A DNA stretch of 64,000 nt from Acidobacteriota bacterium (lineage in GTDB: Bacteria > Acidobacteriota > Blastocatellia > Pyrinomonadales > Pyrinomonadaceae). Shown here piece by piece: positions 16,947-25,827 of the stretch. The DNA is taken from the NCBI GenBank assembly GCA_003223025.1, contig QHXR01000016.1:206910-270909 (forward strand). The letters are read 5' to 3'. The notes beneath the pieces are model-generated. The model did no database searches and was not told the DNA's origin. It saw only the letters and a program-made list of their open reading frames with translations. A program made the position numbers and the translations under genes. The stretch's first letter is position 1; each line of letters starts with the position of its first letter.

Positions 16947-18179
16947 TTACTCTTCCCAGTCGCCCTGGCCTTCGCGCTCGACGTGATAACCGGCCTTCTC
17001 AAGATGCCTGTGCACGTCCCGTCCGTGCCGCTCGTCTCGCACTTCGAGGATCATTTCAATTCCGGTATAACCGAGCGGAGCGAGCCAGATCGCACGCTGA
17101 TGATTTACTTCCATCACGTTCGCACCGCTCTCGGCGACGGACTCGAGTAACGCTGCGAGCGAGCCTGGGCGATCGAGCACGAGAAGCTTAAAGACGATGT
17201 AACGTCCCTGACGAACCATGACCTGCTCGATCACGCGATTCAAAAGATTCCCGTCGATGTTTCCGCCCGCGAGGACGGCGCACGCGGTTTCGTTTTCGCC
17301 CAGCTTAATTTTTCGAGCGATCAGCGCAGCCGCTCCGGCCGCTCCGGCGCCTTCGACTACGAGATGAGCGTTCGTGACGCAATGAAAGATCCCGCGTGCG
17401 ATCTCGTCTTCGGTGACTTCGACTACTTCGTCCACAAAATCACGAATGATCGGCAACGTAAGATTGCCGGGCCGCTTTACGGCGATTCCGTCGGCGATCG
17501 ACGGTTGATGTTTTGCTTCGACCGGTTCGCCGGCAGCGAGTGAAGGATTCACCGCCGCGACATTCGCCGCCTGGACTCCGATCACGCGAACGTTTTTCAA
17601 AAGTGTCTTTGCCGCGATCGCGGTGCCCGAGATCAGTCCGCCGCCCCCGATGGGCACGACGATGACATTCACATCCGGCAGTTTTTCGGCGATCTCGATT
17701 CCGATAGTTCCCTGCCCGGCGATCACGCGCTCGTCATCGAAGGCATGGACGTACGTGTACCCGTGTTCCTTTCCAAGCTCGCGCGAGTACGCGACGGCTT
17801 CGTCGAATGTCGAGCCTTTCAATATCGCCTCCGCTCCGTGACTTCGCGTAGCCATGACTTTTGTCAGCGGCGCGAATTCCGGCAAGACGATCGTCGCCTT
17901 GATCCCGTGAAGCTTCGCCGCAAGCGCGACTGCCTGGGCGTGATTGCCGGCAGATCCCGTCACGACGCCGCGACTTTTCTCCTCGTCAGAAAGTCTGGAG
18001 ATCGTGTTGTACGCGCCGCGGATCTTGAATGATCCGGAGCGTTGGAGGCATTCGGCTTTGAGATAGATCCGAGCATGCAGCTCCGCGGAAAGCTTTTCGT
18101 CGAAAATTGTTGGAGTCGGATTTATTACGCCCTTGAGGATCTCTCGGGCGCCTTCGATGTCGGCGAGTTTAACCGTCAT
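16947..18179 (-). CDS. ilvA: Threonine ammonia-lyase with C-terminal ACT domain
   Basis: A PLP enzyme that deaminates threonine to 2-oxobutyrate. 410 residues: a fold-type II catalytic domain with the PLP lysine in RSGSFKIRGAYN, GSAGNHAQAVA, the phosphate-binding IGGGGLISG, and a C-terminal ACT domain (about 330-405, FKLLVLDRPGSLAALLESV) that would bind an effector. This single-ACT layout is that of the shorter form found in many bacteria and may serve either isoleucine synthesis or degradation; the nearby tdh-kbl genes show that threonine breakdown is used here. Confidence 0.92.
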   Translation of the reverse strand: MTVKLADIEGAREILKGVINPTPTIFDEKLSAELHARIYLKAECLQRSGSFKIRGAYNTISRLSDEEKSRGVVTGSAGNHAQAVALAAKLHGIKATIVLPEFAPLTKVMATRSHGAEAILKGSTFDEAVAYSRELGKEHGYTYVHAFDDERVIAGQGTIGIEIAEKLPDVNVIVVPIGGGGLISGTAIAAKTLLKNVRVIGVQAANVAAVNPSLAAGEPVEAKHQPSIADGIAVKRPGNLTLPIIRDFVDEVVEVTEDEIARGIFHCVTNAHLVVEGAGAAGAAALIARKIKLGENETACAVLAGGNIDGNLLNRVIEQVMVRQGRYIVFKLLVLDRPGSLAALLESVAESGANVMEVNHQRAIWLAPLGYTGIEMILEVRDERHGRDVHRHLEKAGYHVEREGQGDWEE

Positions 18180-18459
18180 AATTTCGAAGAATTATATGTC
18201 ATGCGGCAAAGAACACAAAAAATCCGGACCGGACGAAGCATTGGAATGAATTTCGAAGATTAACTGAAGAGTATGGCTGGAAATTGGTATGACAACTGAG
18301 CTTCACCGATCCGGATTATTTTGTTAAAGATCTTGCTACTTCCCTTGAACGTCTTCTGCCCGCGTTCGGTTCCATCTTAGAACGCGGAACCGGGCCGGAA
18401 ATTGTATCAGTCTGCAAAAATAGTTTATATTTCATCTACCTAACCCCCTCGGAGGACAA

Positions 18460-19473
18460 ATGGAACTATTTGGAGTCGGAGCTATTTTTCTGCTGTTTTT
18501 CGGAATTGCGCTTCTGACGGTTGCGTGGAAAACCATAAAGATCGTGCCTCAGTCGAGCGTTCTTCTCATCGAGCGACTAGGCCGGTTCAATCGCGTCGCT
18601 CAGAGCGGCTTGAACATAATCATTCCCATGATCGATTCGCCGCGATCCGTTTATTGGCTTAACAGCCGACCGGGGATGACATCGATCGATCTTCGCGAGC
18701 AATTCATAGATCTACCGCCGCAGCCGGTCATTACGCGAGACAACGTGACCATTAACGTCGACTCTGTCGTCTACTGGATGATCACCGATCCGATCAAATC
18801 CGTTTATGAGATCAACGACCTTGTCGGCAGCCTTGTGCAGCTGACAATTACCGGAATGCGCGCCGTGATGGGCGAGATGGATCTCGATCACACTTTGTCT
18901 TCACGCGATCAGATCAATTCCAAGCTGCGTCTGATCCTCGACGAAGCAACCGACAAATGGGGCGTGAAGGTAACCCGCGTCGATGTCAAAAACATCAATC
19001 CGCCCGAGGACGTCCGGATCACGATGGAGAAGCAGATGACGGCCGAGCGAAACCGTCGTGCTCTTATCCTCCAGGCTGAGGGCGACAAGCAGGCTGCAAT
19101 CACGCGTGCCGAAGGCGAGAAGCAGGCCGCCGTGACGCGTTCGGAGGGAAATAAACAGTCCGCTATTCTCGACGCTGAAGGAGCCGCTCAGGCGAGGCTC
19201 GTTGCAGCCACCGCCGAAGCTCAAGCGATCAATCAGATCAGTCAGGTGATCGGGAATCCGGAACAGACGGCGCAATACCTGATAACAGCGCGTTACATCG
19301 AATCTCTGCGCGACATGACGCGGACACAAAATTCAAAGGTGATCTTCATGCCGATGGAAACGTCATCGATGCTTTCGAGCATCGGTGCGTTAAAGGAAGT
19401 ATTTTCTGAGACCGGCGAAAAGAGTGATCCTCCGCAGAATCCGCCGCGGTCTCCGAGAGAATTAAATAAGTGA
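18460..19473 (+). CDS. SPFH (band 7/stomatin-like) membrane protein
   Basis: 337 residues. One N-terminal membrane helix (6-24), then the SPFH domain (SSVLLIERLGRFNRVAQSGL, INVDSVVYWMITDP), then a long Glu/Ala-rich coiled coil with repeated AEGDKQAAITRAEGEKQ motifs and a Pro-rich tail. Such proteins oligomerise as cages on the cytoplasmic membrane and organise proteases or lipid domains, as QmcA and HflK do. GGAGG (18449-18453) precedes the ATG. The next gene, glutathione peroxidase, begins 14 bases after its stop, so the two are likely co-transcribed. Confidence 0.9.
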   Translation: MELFGVGAIFLLFFGIALLTVAWKTIKIVPQSSVLLIERLGRFNRVAQSGLNIIIPMIDSPRSVYWLNSRPGMTSIDLREQFIDLPPQPVITRDNVTINVDSVVYWMITDPIKSVYEINDLVGSLVQLTITGMRAVMGEMDLDHTLSSRDQINSKLRLILDEATDKWGVKVTRVDVKNINPPEDVRITMEKQMTAERNRRALILQAEGDKQAAITRAEGEKQAAVTRSEGNKQSAILDAEGAAQARLVAATAEAQAINQISQVIGNPEQTAQYLITARYIESLRDMTRTQNSKVIFMPMETSSMLSSIGALKEVFSETGEKSDPPQNPPRSPRELNK

Positions 19474-19487
19474 TCAGGAGAACTTTT

Positions 19488-20072
19488 ATGTTGAAGTACG
19501 TAACTATTTTTGGTGCCTTGGCGATAGCCTTTAGCGCGGCATTGCTTATACATCATTCGGAATCTGTGTCGGCAGCATCGCCGTCGATTCTAGATTTCAA
19601 AATGAAGGACATCGATGGAAAGGATGTGAAGCTGAAGAAGTATAAGGGCAACGTCCTCCTCGTCGTAAACACTGCGAGCAAGTGCGGATACACGCCGCAG
19701 TACGAAGGATTGCAGGCTGACTACGAGAAGTACAAAGACAAGGGATTCTACGTCCTCGGATTCCCTGCAAACAATTTTGGAAGTCAGGAACCCGGAACTG
19801 AGAAAGAGATCAAGGAATTTTGCGAGTCGAAATACAAAGTGACATTCCCGATGTTCGCGAAGATCTCTGTGAAGGGCGATGACATGGATCCGCTTTACTC
19901 ATTTCTCACGAGCAAGGAAACAAACCCGCAGTTCGCCGGCGATATCACATGGAACTTCAACAAGTTCCTGATCGACCGGAAAGGAAATGTCGTGGCCCGC
20001 TTCAGCTCGAAAGATAAACCCGAGAGCGAAACAGTCACACAAGCGATCGAGAAGTATCTTGCCGAGAAGTAG
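19488..20072 (+). CDS. Glutathione peroxidase family protein, exported
   Basis: 194 residues from the ATG at 19488, which has AGGAGA six bases upstream; the GTG at 19470 overlaps the previous stop and is less likely. A signal peptide or anchor (YVTIFGALAIAFSAALLIHH) is followed by the thioredoxin-like GPx fold. The peroxidatic cysteine is in NTASKCGYTPQYEGL (Cys, not selenocysteine), with Gln in NNFGSQEPGT and Trp in TWNFNKFLID completing the catalytic triad or tetrad. It reduces peroxides outside the cytoplasm, probably with thioredoxin-type donors. Confidence 0.92.
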   Translation: MLKYVTIFGALAIAFSAALLIHHSESVSAASPSILDFKMKDIDGKDVKLKKYKGNVLLVVNTASKCGYTPQYEGLQADYEKYKDKGFYVLGFPANNFGSQEPGTEKEIKEFCESKYKVTFPMFAKISVKGDDMDPLYSFLTSKETNPQFAGDITWNFNKFLIDRKGNVVARFSSKDKPESETVTQAIEKYLAEK

Positions 20073-20090
20073 AGTTTGAAATCCTGCGTC

Positions 20091-20112
20091 TTGAGTCCGA
20101 CCTTTAGGCGGC
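20091..20112. repeat. Fragment of the GAGTCC...TTTAGGCGG repeat
   Basis: TTGAGTCCGACCTTTAGGCG is a diverged single arm of the element seen at 1276-1327 and 15390-15462. It lies directly before the 20119-20249 palindrome, so two element families are stacked in this gap. Confidence 0.6.
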
Positions 20113-20118
20113 GGAGGC

Positions 20119-20249
20119 GACTGGAACGCAGGCGTCCCCGCCTGCAACGCCGTGGCTTCCGCGGCGTCAAACCTCTCACGGCTCAGGTTGGTCAATCGCG
20201 TTTTTCGTGCTTCGCACTCATTGCAGGCGGGGACGCCTGCGTTCCAGTC
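20119..20249. repeat. 131-bp palindromic element overlapping the 3' end of thpR
   Basis: Perfect 29-bp arms (20119-20147 and 20221-20249), each containing GCAGGCG and CGCCTGC, so that each arm can also fold alone (GCAGGCGTCCCCGCCTGC). This is the classic layout of REP/MITE-like elements. The thpR reading frame runs through the right arm and stops in the central spacer. Confidence 0.9.
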
Positions 20250-20878
20250 GCATCCGCCATCCCGCAATTGTCCGCCGGCGTTCCAAGGGACACCTGCTTG
20301 GCGGGGCTGGCTGTCAGTGAAAGCATTGAGATCTTAGAGTAAACCGAGCCGGTAGGAAGAAGTTTGCTTTCGTATATCGCGACGCTGCGAACCTCGAATT
20401 CGACTGCCTCGATAGGCGTCGCTCGATGTGCTTCGACGACAGCTAACGAATCGCGTGGATCGCGAACGCGACCGATCGTGATGTGAGGATGGAACGATTT
20501 ATCCTCCGGCTCGTAGTCGAGCGATACGCAAACTTGCTCAACTTCGTTTTGAAGACGGCGAAGATCATCGGTCGCCTCATCGATGCCGATCCAGAGCACT
20601 CGCGGTTTCCCCTTTTCAGGAAACGATCCCGAAGCCCCCAACTTCAAACGAAACGCGCGATATCGCGCAGCGACGCTAGTCAGTCGTCGATCCAATTCCA
20701 CAAGAGTTTCATCCGACGTCGGACCCAGAAACTTCAGCGTGATGTGCAGTTTCTCCGGCCGCTCCCATCCGACGCGAACTTGCGGGAATTCCGTTCGTAA
20801 AGCATCGATGTGAGAACTGCAAACCGTTCGGGCCGCATCAGATATGTCGATCGCGAGAAATATTCGCCGTCCGTCCAT
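20192..20878 (-). CDS. thpR: RNA 2',3'-cyclic phosphodiesterase (2'-5' RNA ligase family) with a repeat-encoded tail
   Basis: A 2H phosphoesterase that opens 2',3'-cyclic phosphates at RNA ends. Counting from the ATG at 20878 (MDGRRIFLAI), it has 228 residues with the two catalytic HxT motifs at His45 (HITLKFLG) and His132 (HPHITIGR). The family domain ends near residue 183 (TGSVYSKI); the further 45 residues (SMLSLTASPAKQ onwards) are not expected, and residues 210-220 are encoded by the arm of a palindromic element. An upstream start 13 codons earlier has no support. The identity is secure; the tail is probably a by-product of the insertion. Confidence 0.88.
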   Translation of the reverse strand: MDGRRIFLAIDISDAARTVCSSHIDALRTEFPQVRVGWERPEKLHITLKFLGPTSDETLVELDRRLTSVAARYRAFRLKLGASGSFPEKGKPRVLWIGIDEATDDLRRLQNEVEQVCVSLDYEPEDKSFHPHITIGRVRDPRDSLAVVEAHRATPIEAVEFEVRSVAIYESKLLPTGSVYSKISMLSLTASPAKQVSLGTPADNCGMADATGTQASPPAMSAKHEKRD

Positions 20879-20923
20879 TTTGCGGCATATTTTACGCGCT
20901 GATAAAATTCTTACCAACTGTTT

Positions 20924-22030
20924 ATGAAGATCGTTAAGATTCTTTTTGCATTGACCGCCGCCGTAATCCTCCTTGTAGCCGGCATATCATTCTGGCTTTA
21001 CCGTTCCGTAACTGCGGCTCATGCTCACGACAAAAGCAATCAATTCATTACGATCGAAAAAGGCTCGACACCGCCGGCTATCATCGACAAGCTCGCCGCC
21101 GAAGGGATCATCACAAGTCCATTCGCGCTGAAGGCGTATCTTCGAACTCTCGGCGACACCGGCAATCTTCAGGCGGGCGAGTATCAGTTCTCATCTCCGA
21201 TCACACCGCTTCAAGTTTTGAAAGAACTTGAGAAAGGTGAAACACAGACGATCAAGTTGACGATTCCCGAAGGCTTTACGCGATTCGATGTCGCGAAACG
21301 GATCGTTGAGAAATTTGGAAACCCACCCGCTACCGCAGGTGGTACTGACAATCCGACGTTTACTGAGCAGCAGGTACTGCTGATGATGGAAGACACGAGC
21401 CTCGTCGCCGACATCGCACCCGAGGCGAAGAACCTCGAAGGCTACATGTACCCGAGCACGTATTCGTTTCCGAGAAATACAAAACCGGAAACGATCGTCC
21501 CGCAGCTCGTTCAGCAATTCAAAAAAGTCTGGAAGCCGGAATGGACTAATGCCGCGAAGACGATCGGGCGAACGCCGCACGAGATCGTGACGATCGCATC
21601 GCTGATCGAAACTGAATCCGGAGTCGAGAGCGAACGCCCGACTGTCGCATCCGTGATCTACAACCGGCTCTCGAAAAGCATTCCGCTCGGGATCGATCAG
21701 ACCGTCGTCTACATCGCGAAGATGCAGAACCGCTGGGAAGGCACGATCAATCGCAGCGACTTAGACGCCGACTCTCCGTACAACACACGCAAGTACGGCG
21801 GACTTCCGCCAGGACCGATCTCGTCAGTCTCCGAATCCGCGATAGCTGCTGCTCTAAATCCAGCGAAGACTGATTACATCTACTATGTCCGCAACGTTGA
21901 TGCGAACGATGGTTCGCATTGGTTCTACTCGTCGGCTGCCGAGTTCGAGCGCGGTAAGGCTGAGTACCAACGCTGGCTTGAGAAGGAACGGCAGGAGAAG
22001 CGGGCGAATGAGGCGAACGCTCCGCAATGA
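20924..22030 (+). CDS. mltG: Endolytic murein transglycosylase MltG
   Basis: 368 residues, one N-terminal membrane helix (5-27) and a periplasmic YceG domain. It cuts nascent glycan strands and so sets their length. Family motifs are FALKAYLR...LQAGEYQFS, LEGYMYPSTYSF, and IASLIETESGVESERPTVASVIYNRL (in part) with catalytic Glu229, then PYNTRKYGGLPPGPI. Residues 132-146 (GNPPATAGGTDNPTF) look like an in-frame repeat insertion. It overlaps the HAD gene by four bases and is first in a five-gene run. Confidence 0.93.
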   Translation: MKIVKILFALTAAVILLVAGISFWLYRSVTAAHAHDKSNQFITIEKGSTPPAIIDKLAAEGIITSPFALKAYLRTLGDTGNLQAGEYQFSSPITPLQVLKELEKGETQTIKLTIPEGFTRFDVAKRIVEKFGNPPATAGGTDNPTFTEQQVLLMMEDTSLVADIAPEAKNLEGYMYPSTYSFPRNTKPETIVPQLVQQFKKVWKPEWTNAAKTIGRTPHEIVTIASLIETESGVESERPTVASVIYNRLSKSIPLGIDQTVVYIAKMQNRWEGTINRSDLDADSPYNTRKYGGLPPGPISSVSESAIAAALNPAKTDYIYYVRNVDANDGSHWFYSSAAEFERGKAEYQRWLEKERQEKRANEANAPQ

Positions 22031-22899
22031 TAAAACTCCTCGCACTCGACCTCGACGGCACACTTCTAAACTCGAAAGGCGTAGTATCGGACGCAAATCG
22101 CGCCGCGATCCGTGCGGCTGAAAATCGCGGTGTGCTCGTCACAATCGCGACCGGCCGAAGATTTCGCGACGGACGTCCGGTCGGAATCGATCTCGAACTC
22201 AACGCTCCGCTCATCACGCACAACGGTGCGTTGATCAAATATGCAGACTCGCTCGAGACAGTCGCGGTATCGTTGCTTCCATCCGAAACTGCTCTCGAGG
22301 TAATTCGAGTTGGAAAAGAATTCGGCGGAGATGCACTGGTCAGCGCCGATCCGCATGGAAAAGGTTCGCTTCTCTACGATCGGGTCGCCGACGACAACAT
22401 TCCATTTCAACGTTATATCCGATGGTCCGAGATGCTCCACGGCAATGAAGCGTATGAGGCCGTGCGCCACGTGGATAGTTTGGAATCGATACTCGCCGAT
22501 CACGAAGTCATTCACATCTCGTTCTCCGGCACGTGCGTTCCGATGGATGAAATGATCGAGGTGCTCAAGACCGAGCTCGGAGACACGGTCACCGTTCTAC
22601 CGACGATCTATCCGCGACGCGACTTCACGCTCATCGATATCCTGCCATCCGACGCGTCGAAAGGAAAAGGCGTCGAGAAACTCGCTCTTATGAACGGGCT
22701 GAAACCCGAGAACGTCATGACGATGGGCGACAACTTCAACGATCTCGAGATGCTCGAGTTCGCGGGCACTCCGGTCGTGATGGGAAACGCCGACCCAAGT
22801 TTGCTTGAACGCGGGGAATTTTATACAACTGTTATTAACGACGAAAACGGAGTTGCAGCAGCTATCGAGCAATTTATTTTGAGCGAGGAGATATTATAA
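22027..22899 (+). CDS. HAD-superfamily hydrolase, Cof type
   Basis: 290 residues. HAD motif I LALDLDGTLLNSKG (nucleophile Asp and acid/base Asp), motif II VTIATGRRF, the Lys of motif III in SKGKGVEKLA, and motif IV MGDNFNDLEML. A large C2-type cap lies between. Members dephosphorylate small metabolites such as sugar phosphates or FMN in the cytoplasm; the substrate is not predictable. The ATGA overlap with mltG and direct abutment with the cyclophilin gene indicate one transcript. Confidence 0.9.
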   Translation: MIKLLALDLDGTLLNSKGVVSDANRAAIRAAENRGVLVTIATGRRFRDGRPVGIDLELNAPLITHNGALIKYADSLETVAVSLLPSETALEVIRVGKEFGGDALVSADPHGKGSLLYDRVADDNIPFQRYIRWSEMLHGNEAYEAVRHVDSLESILADHEVIHISFSGTCVPMDEMIEVLKTELGDTVTVLPTIYPRRDFTLIDILPSDASKGKGVEKLALMNGLKPENVMTMGDNFNDLEMLEFAGTPVVMGNADPSLLERGEFYTTVINDENGVAAAIEQFILSEEIL

Positions 22900-23394
22900 G
22901 TGGCAAATAGAACAGCAGTTATCGAAACGAACAAAGGAACGATCAAGGTCGAGCTTCTGGAGCAGGACGCTCCCAAGACGACCGAAAATTTTCGGCTACT
23001 TGCGGAAAAGAATTACTACGACGGCGTGATCTTTCACCGCGTGATCAGGAATTTTATGATCCAGGGCGGAGATCCGCTTGGCGAGGGATACGGCGGCGAA
23101 TCGGCGTGGGGCGGCAAGTTCGATGACGAGATCGATCGCAGTTCCGATCTCTACTCCGGCGTCTACGAAAAAGGAACGCTCGCAATGGCGAACTCGGGAC
23201 CGAACACGAACGGCTCGCAGTTCTTCATCATGCATGTCGATTATCCTCTTCCGCCGGCGTATGCGAAGTTCGGCAAGGTTATCGAAGGACAGGATGTTGT
23301 CGATGCGATCGCTGATACGGAAACGAATCACAAAGACAAGCCGGTCGAGCCTGTCGTCATGAACAAGGTTTACATCGAGGACGTCGCTTCCTAA
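22900..23394 (+). CDS. Peptidyl-prolyl cis-trans isomerase, cyclophilin type, cytoplasmic
   Basis: 164 residues, no signal peptide. Cyclophilin signatures: [21 protein letters not shown] (active-site Arg and Gln), [20 protein letters not shown], and [14 protein letters not shown]. It catalyses proline isomerisation during folding. GTG start directly after the HAD stop, with GAGGAG at 22885-22890. Overlaps dtd by one base. A second, exported cyclophilin lies two genes downstream. Confidence 0.95.
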   Translation: MANRTAVIETNKGTIKVELLEQDAPKTTENFRLLAEKNYYDGVIFHRVIRNFMIQGGDPLGEGYGGESAWGGKFDDEIDRSSDLYSGVYEKGTLAMANSGPNTNGSQFFIMHVDYPLPPAYAKFGKVIEGQDVVDAIADTETNHKDKPVEPVVMNKVYIEDVAS

Positions 23395-23852
23395 TGCGGG
23401 CTGTCATCCAGCGCGTCTCGCGAGCAAAAGTCACGGTCGATGGCGAGACGACGGGCGAGATCGGCAAAGGGATTTTGATTCTCCTCGGTGTTGGTACCGA
23501 CGACGGCGAAGCCGAAGCGCGGCAGCTTGCCGATAAGATCGTAAACCTCCGGATCTTTGATGACGAAGACGGTAAGATGAACCTCTCGCTTACCGACGTC
23601 CGTGGTGAACTCCTCGTCGTTTCACAATTCACTTTGTACGCGGACACGCGAAGAGGCCGTCGTCCTTCTTACATCAGTGCCGCCACACCCGACGAAGCGA
23701 AACGGCTTTACGAATATTTTGTCGCAGAAGCGTTAAAGATCGTGCCCAAAGTCGGGACCGGACGCTTTCAGGCTATGATGGATGTCGAGCTGGTCAATGA
23801 CGGGCCGGTAACGATTATTCTGGACACATCTCAAGCAAAAAATGAAAACTAA
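23394..23852 (+). CDS. dtd: D-aminoacyl-tRNA deacylase
   Basis: 152 residues of normal DTD length. It removes D-amino acids (and glycine from tRNA-Ala) from mischarged tRNA in the cytoplasm. The two active-site motifs are present: SQFTLYAD and the Gly-cisPro motif as [11 protein letters not shown]. The N-terminus [18 protein letters not shown] is standard. It overlaps the following lipoprotein gene by 11 bases. Confidence 0.96.
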   Translation: MRAVIQRVSRAKVTVDGETTGEIGKGILILLGVGTDDGEAEARQLADKIVNLRIFDDEDGKMNLSLTDVRGELLVVSQFTLYADTRRGRRPSYISAATPDEAKRLYEYFVAEALKIVPKVGTGRFQAMMDVELVNDGPVTIILDTSQAKNEN

Positions 23853-24462
23853 ATTATTTTTGATCGCGATCCTTTTCGCCATAGGCTGCACACCCGCGTC
23901 GAATTCAAACTCAGCGAAATCGGGTGCTAATGCCGAAGTAAAGAAAGGCGTGGCGCCGGTTGCCGACAACGAGATCGCCGTCATCGAGATGGAGAACTCG
24001 GCGGCATACGGCAACATCAAGATCGAGCTTTATTCGAACATCGCTCCGAAGGCGGTGGCACGATTCAAAGAACTCGCTCGTGAAGGCGTTTATGATGGCG
24101 TGACGTTCCACAGGATCAACCAGTCAGTGATCCAGAGCGGCGATCCTTTGTCGAAGGATGCGGATCCTTCGAACGACGGAACCGGTAAATCCGACAAGCC
24201 GAATGTGCCGGCTGAGTTTTCGGATATTCTTTACGACACAGGTATCGTCGGCGCGGCCCGCAGCCAGGATGTGAACTCCGCAAACTCGCAGTTCTTTATC
24301 ACACTGAAGCGTGAACAGGGATTCGATAATAAGTACACGATTTTTGGCAAGGTGATCGAAGGAATGAACAATGTTCGCACGATCTCGGGCGTGCAGCCGA
24401 AGGACGGAGAAAGGCCCGTCGAACCGATCCGGATCAAGACCGTAAAGATTGAAGCCAAATAG
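23842..24462 (+). CDS. Cyclophilin-type peptidyl-prolyl isomerase, lipoprotein
   Basis: 206 residues. Signal with lipobox FAIGC (Cys at about 17), an Asn/Ser/Ala-rich linker, then the cyclophilin domain: [49 protein letters not shown]. It is expected to act as a folding helper in the periplasm or at a membrane surface. Last gene of the mltG run; tRNA-Arg follows 25 bases later. Confidence 0.93.
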   Translation: MKTKLFLIAILFAIGCTPASNSNSAKSGANAEVKKGVAPVADNEIAVIEMENSAAYGNIKIELYSNIAPKAVARFKELAREGVYDGVTFHRINQSVIQSGDPLSKDADPSNDGTGKSDKPNVPAEFSDILYDTGIVGAARSQDVNSANSQFFITLKREQGFDNKYTIFGKVIEGMNNVRTISGVQPKDGERPVEPIRIKTVKIEAK

Positions 24463-24487
24463 TAAAAAGCGGTAAGATTATTTCTCT

Positions 24488-24563
24488 GCTCGCGTAGCTC
24501 AGTGGATAGAGTGCTTCCCTCCGAAGGAAGAAGTCGCAGGTTCAAATCCCGCCGCGAGTACCA
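24488..24563 (+). tRNA. tRNA-Arg, anticodon CCG, integration site of the element
   Basis: A cloverleaf can be drawn: acceptor GCTCGCG / CGCGAGT (first pair G-T), D-stem GCTC / GAGT, anticodon stem CTTCC / GGAAG with loop CTCCGAA (anticodon 24521-24523, CCG, reads CGG), T-stem GCAGG / CCCGC with one A-C mismatch, T-loop TTCAAAT, discriminator A, and encoded CCA. The 3' part from the anticodon on is shared with 34445-34487, so the present 3' half was reconstituted by an integrating element. Confidence 0.9.
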
Positions 24564-24564
24564 A
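24522..24564 (+). other. attL: 43-bp core within the tRNA-Arg gene
   Basis: Identical over 43 bases to 34445-34487, from the middle anticodon base to just beyond the CCA. This is the typical crossover region for tRNA-targeting tyrosine recombinases. Confidence 0.9.
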
Positions 24565-24601
24565 GTTAACTTCAATAGAGCGTTGAAGATACTAAGCGCG
24601 A

Positions 24602-24627
24602 AAAGACGGTCGTCAAGCCGTCTTTTT
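24602..24627 (+). terminator. Terminator downstream of tRNA-Arg
   Basis: Stem AAAGACGG / CCGTCTTT with an eight-base loop and a T-run. It belongs to the element side of attL; a different terminator follows attR. Confidence 0.7.
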
Positions 24628-24631
24628 CCGT

Positions 24632-24651
24632 GTTGGACTGAATGTTGGACT
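24632..24651 (+). promoter_or_regulatory. Paired GTTGGACT repeats near attL (candidate integrase arm site)
   Basis: Two GTTGGACT copies 12 bases apart in GTTGGACTGAATGTTGGACT. The same 20-mer with one change lies just inside the right end, upstream of the integrase gene. Matching repeats near both att sites are typical of arm-type integrase sites; binding is not shown. Confidence 0.5.
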
Positions 24652-24704
24652 TTTCGAGACCGATTCCACGACAAAACATTGGGCGTCCACGCGGGGCCGC
24701 ACTG

Positions 24705-24713
24705 TGCTAGAAT
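24705..24713 (+). promoter_or_regulatory. Extended -10 box close to the first cargo gene
   Basis: TGCTAGAAT ends eight bases before the ATG at 24722. If used, it would give a transcript with almost no leader. No convincing -35 is seen. Confidence 0.35.
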
Positions 24714-24721
24714 CCGCGCCT

Positions 24722-25180
24722 ATGAAATTGCTCCTGATTCTCTTGTTCGTCGTCCCGTGTTACTCACAAGCTACGACTAGTTACGATAAGTTTAAAGACC
24801 AGACCACCGTATCCGCCGAATCCGTTCACATCGGCGGCCGGCTACATTTGGAGGTCAAGGCCATCCAACGGAAGCCTGATGCCACGCAATATTATCTGGT
24901 GTTCCGCCAGGTCAGTCGGTCGTGGGTTTTCCTCAAAAGCCATGGCCTGATATTTCTTGCCGATGCTGACCGCATCGACCTTGGGGACGGACAGCACGAA
25001 GGTAAGACAAATGGCCATTACGGTGGCGTCACAGAGATCATGATCTACCCTATCCAACGGGAAGATCTTGAAACACTAGTTAAATCCCCCTCACTCGAAA
25101 TGAAACTCGGACCCGTAGAAGCAAAGCTCGATGAGAAAGGCAAAAAAGGAATGAAGGATGTATTGGAATATAAGTGGTAA
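24722..25180 (+). CDS. Secreted protein of unknown function (element cargo)
   Basis: 152 residues from the ATG at 24722, giving a clean signal peptide (MKLLLILLFVVPCYSQA). The mature part is short, mixed alpha/beta and Lys/Asp-rich at the end; no family is recognised. No Shine-Dalgarno is visible and a -10-like box lies eight bases upstream, so it may be leaderless. First gene of the rightward cargo row. Confidence 0.6.
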   Translation: MKLLLILLFVVPCYSQATTSYDKFKDQTTVSAESVHIGGRLHLEVKAIQRKPDATQYYLVFRQVSRSWVFLKSHGLIFLADADRIDLGDGQHEGKTNGHYGGVTEIMIYPIQREDLETLVKSPSLEMKLGPVEAKLDEKGKKGMKDVLEYKW

Positions 25181-25273
25181 AACCTTCTCGAGAAAATCTG
25201 GACCAAGCAATGGTACTAAGGGCAATAATCACCGGATGCAATTAAGTGTGCTTTCTGCTATGTTGCGGTCATT

Positions 25274-25537
25274 ATGAAATTGCTGAGCGACCCTTCGTCC
25301 ATTCTCCGAATTATCCTTATTATTCTTGCGGGTAGCGTAATAGCGGCAGCATCAGCGGTTGGTGGCTACTACTACCGAAAAAGCGAACAAGCCTCAGTTA
25401 GTCAATGGCCCTGCAACGGATGGGGCGGCCGCGATCCCATCTGCCGGGTTCCTGACGACGTCCGAGATATTGAGAAGAAAATAGATGATCTCCAATCGGA
25501 CGTGGATGCAATAAAGAGTAAGCTCAACGCATATTAG
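25274..25537 (+). CDS. Small single-pass membrane protein (element cargo)
   Basis: 87 residues: one membrane helix at about 11-33 (ILRIILIILAGSVIAAASAVGG), a Cys-containing middle (WPCNGWGGRDPICRVP) that could form a disulfide outside the cell membrane, and a C-terminal coiled coil (DIEKKIDDLQSDVDAIKSKL). The layout is like phage spanin or lysis accessory proteins but no homology is claimed. Confidence 0.5.
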   Translation: MKLLSDPSSILRIILIILAGSVIAAASAVGGYYYRKSEQASVSQWPCNGWGGRDPICRVPDDVRDIEKKIDDLQSDVDAIKSKLNAY

Positions 25538-25575
25538 CCAAGCTTGCTCCGGTTTCCACTAATATAATTTCCTCC

Positions 25576-25818
25576 ATGCATCGCGAGCCTCGCCCTGATC
25601 ATCACGAGATTTATTTCCCGTCAAACGTCGGCCCCCTTAAAATAATCTATGCTCATCCGAAGTCGAAACTCGAAGTCGTCTGCCATTGGTGTAAATGGTC
25701 ATGGATGGCCTGGACGGAGGAAGAATGCAAGGAACGCCTGCAGTTGCACATTTGGTTGGAGCATTCGGGCCGCAAAGAAGTGGTTTCGAGAAATGCACTT
25801 CGGCCTCCAGGACGGTAA
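25576..25818 (+). CDS. Small hypothetical protein with Cys/His cluster
   Basis: 80 residues, cytosolic. HWCKWSWMAWTEEECKERLQ and HIWLEHSG provide Cys and His residues that could bind a metal, like a compact zinc finger (CxxC-like spacing is not canonical). Nothing else is recognised. It lies between two membrane-protein genes in the cargo row. Confidence 0.4.
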   Translation: MHREPRPDHHEIYFPSNVGPLKIIYAHPKSKLEVVCHWCKWSWMAWTEEECKERLQLHIWLEHSGRKEVVSRNALRPPGR

Positions 25819-25827
25819 TCATTACAT

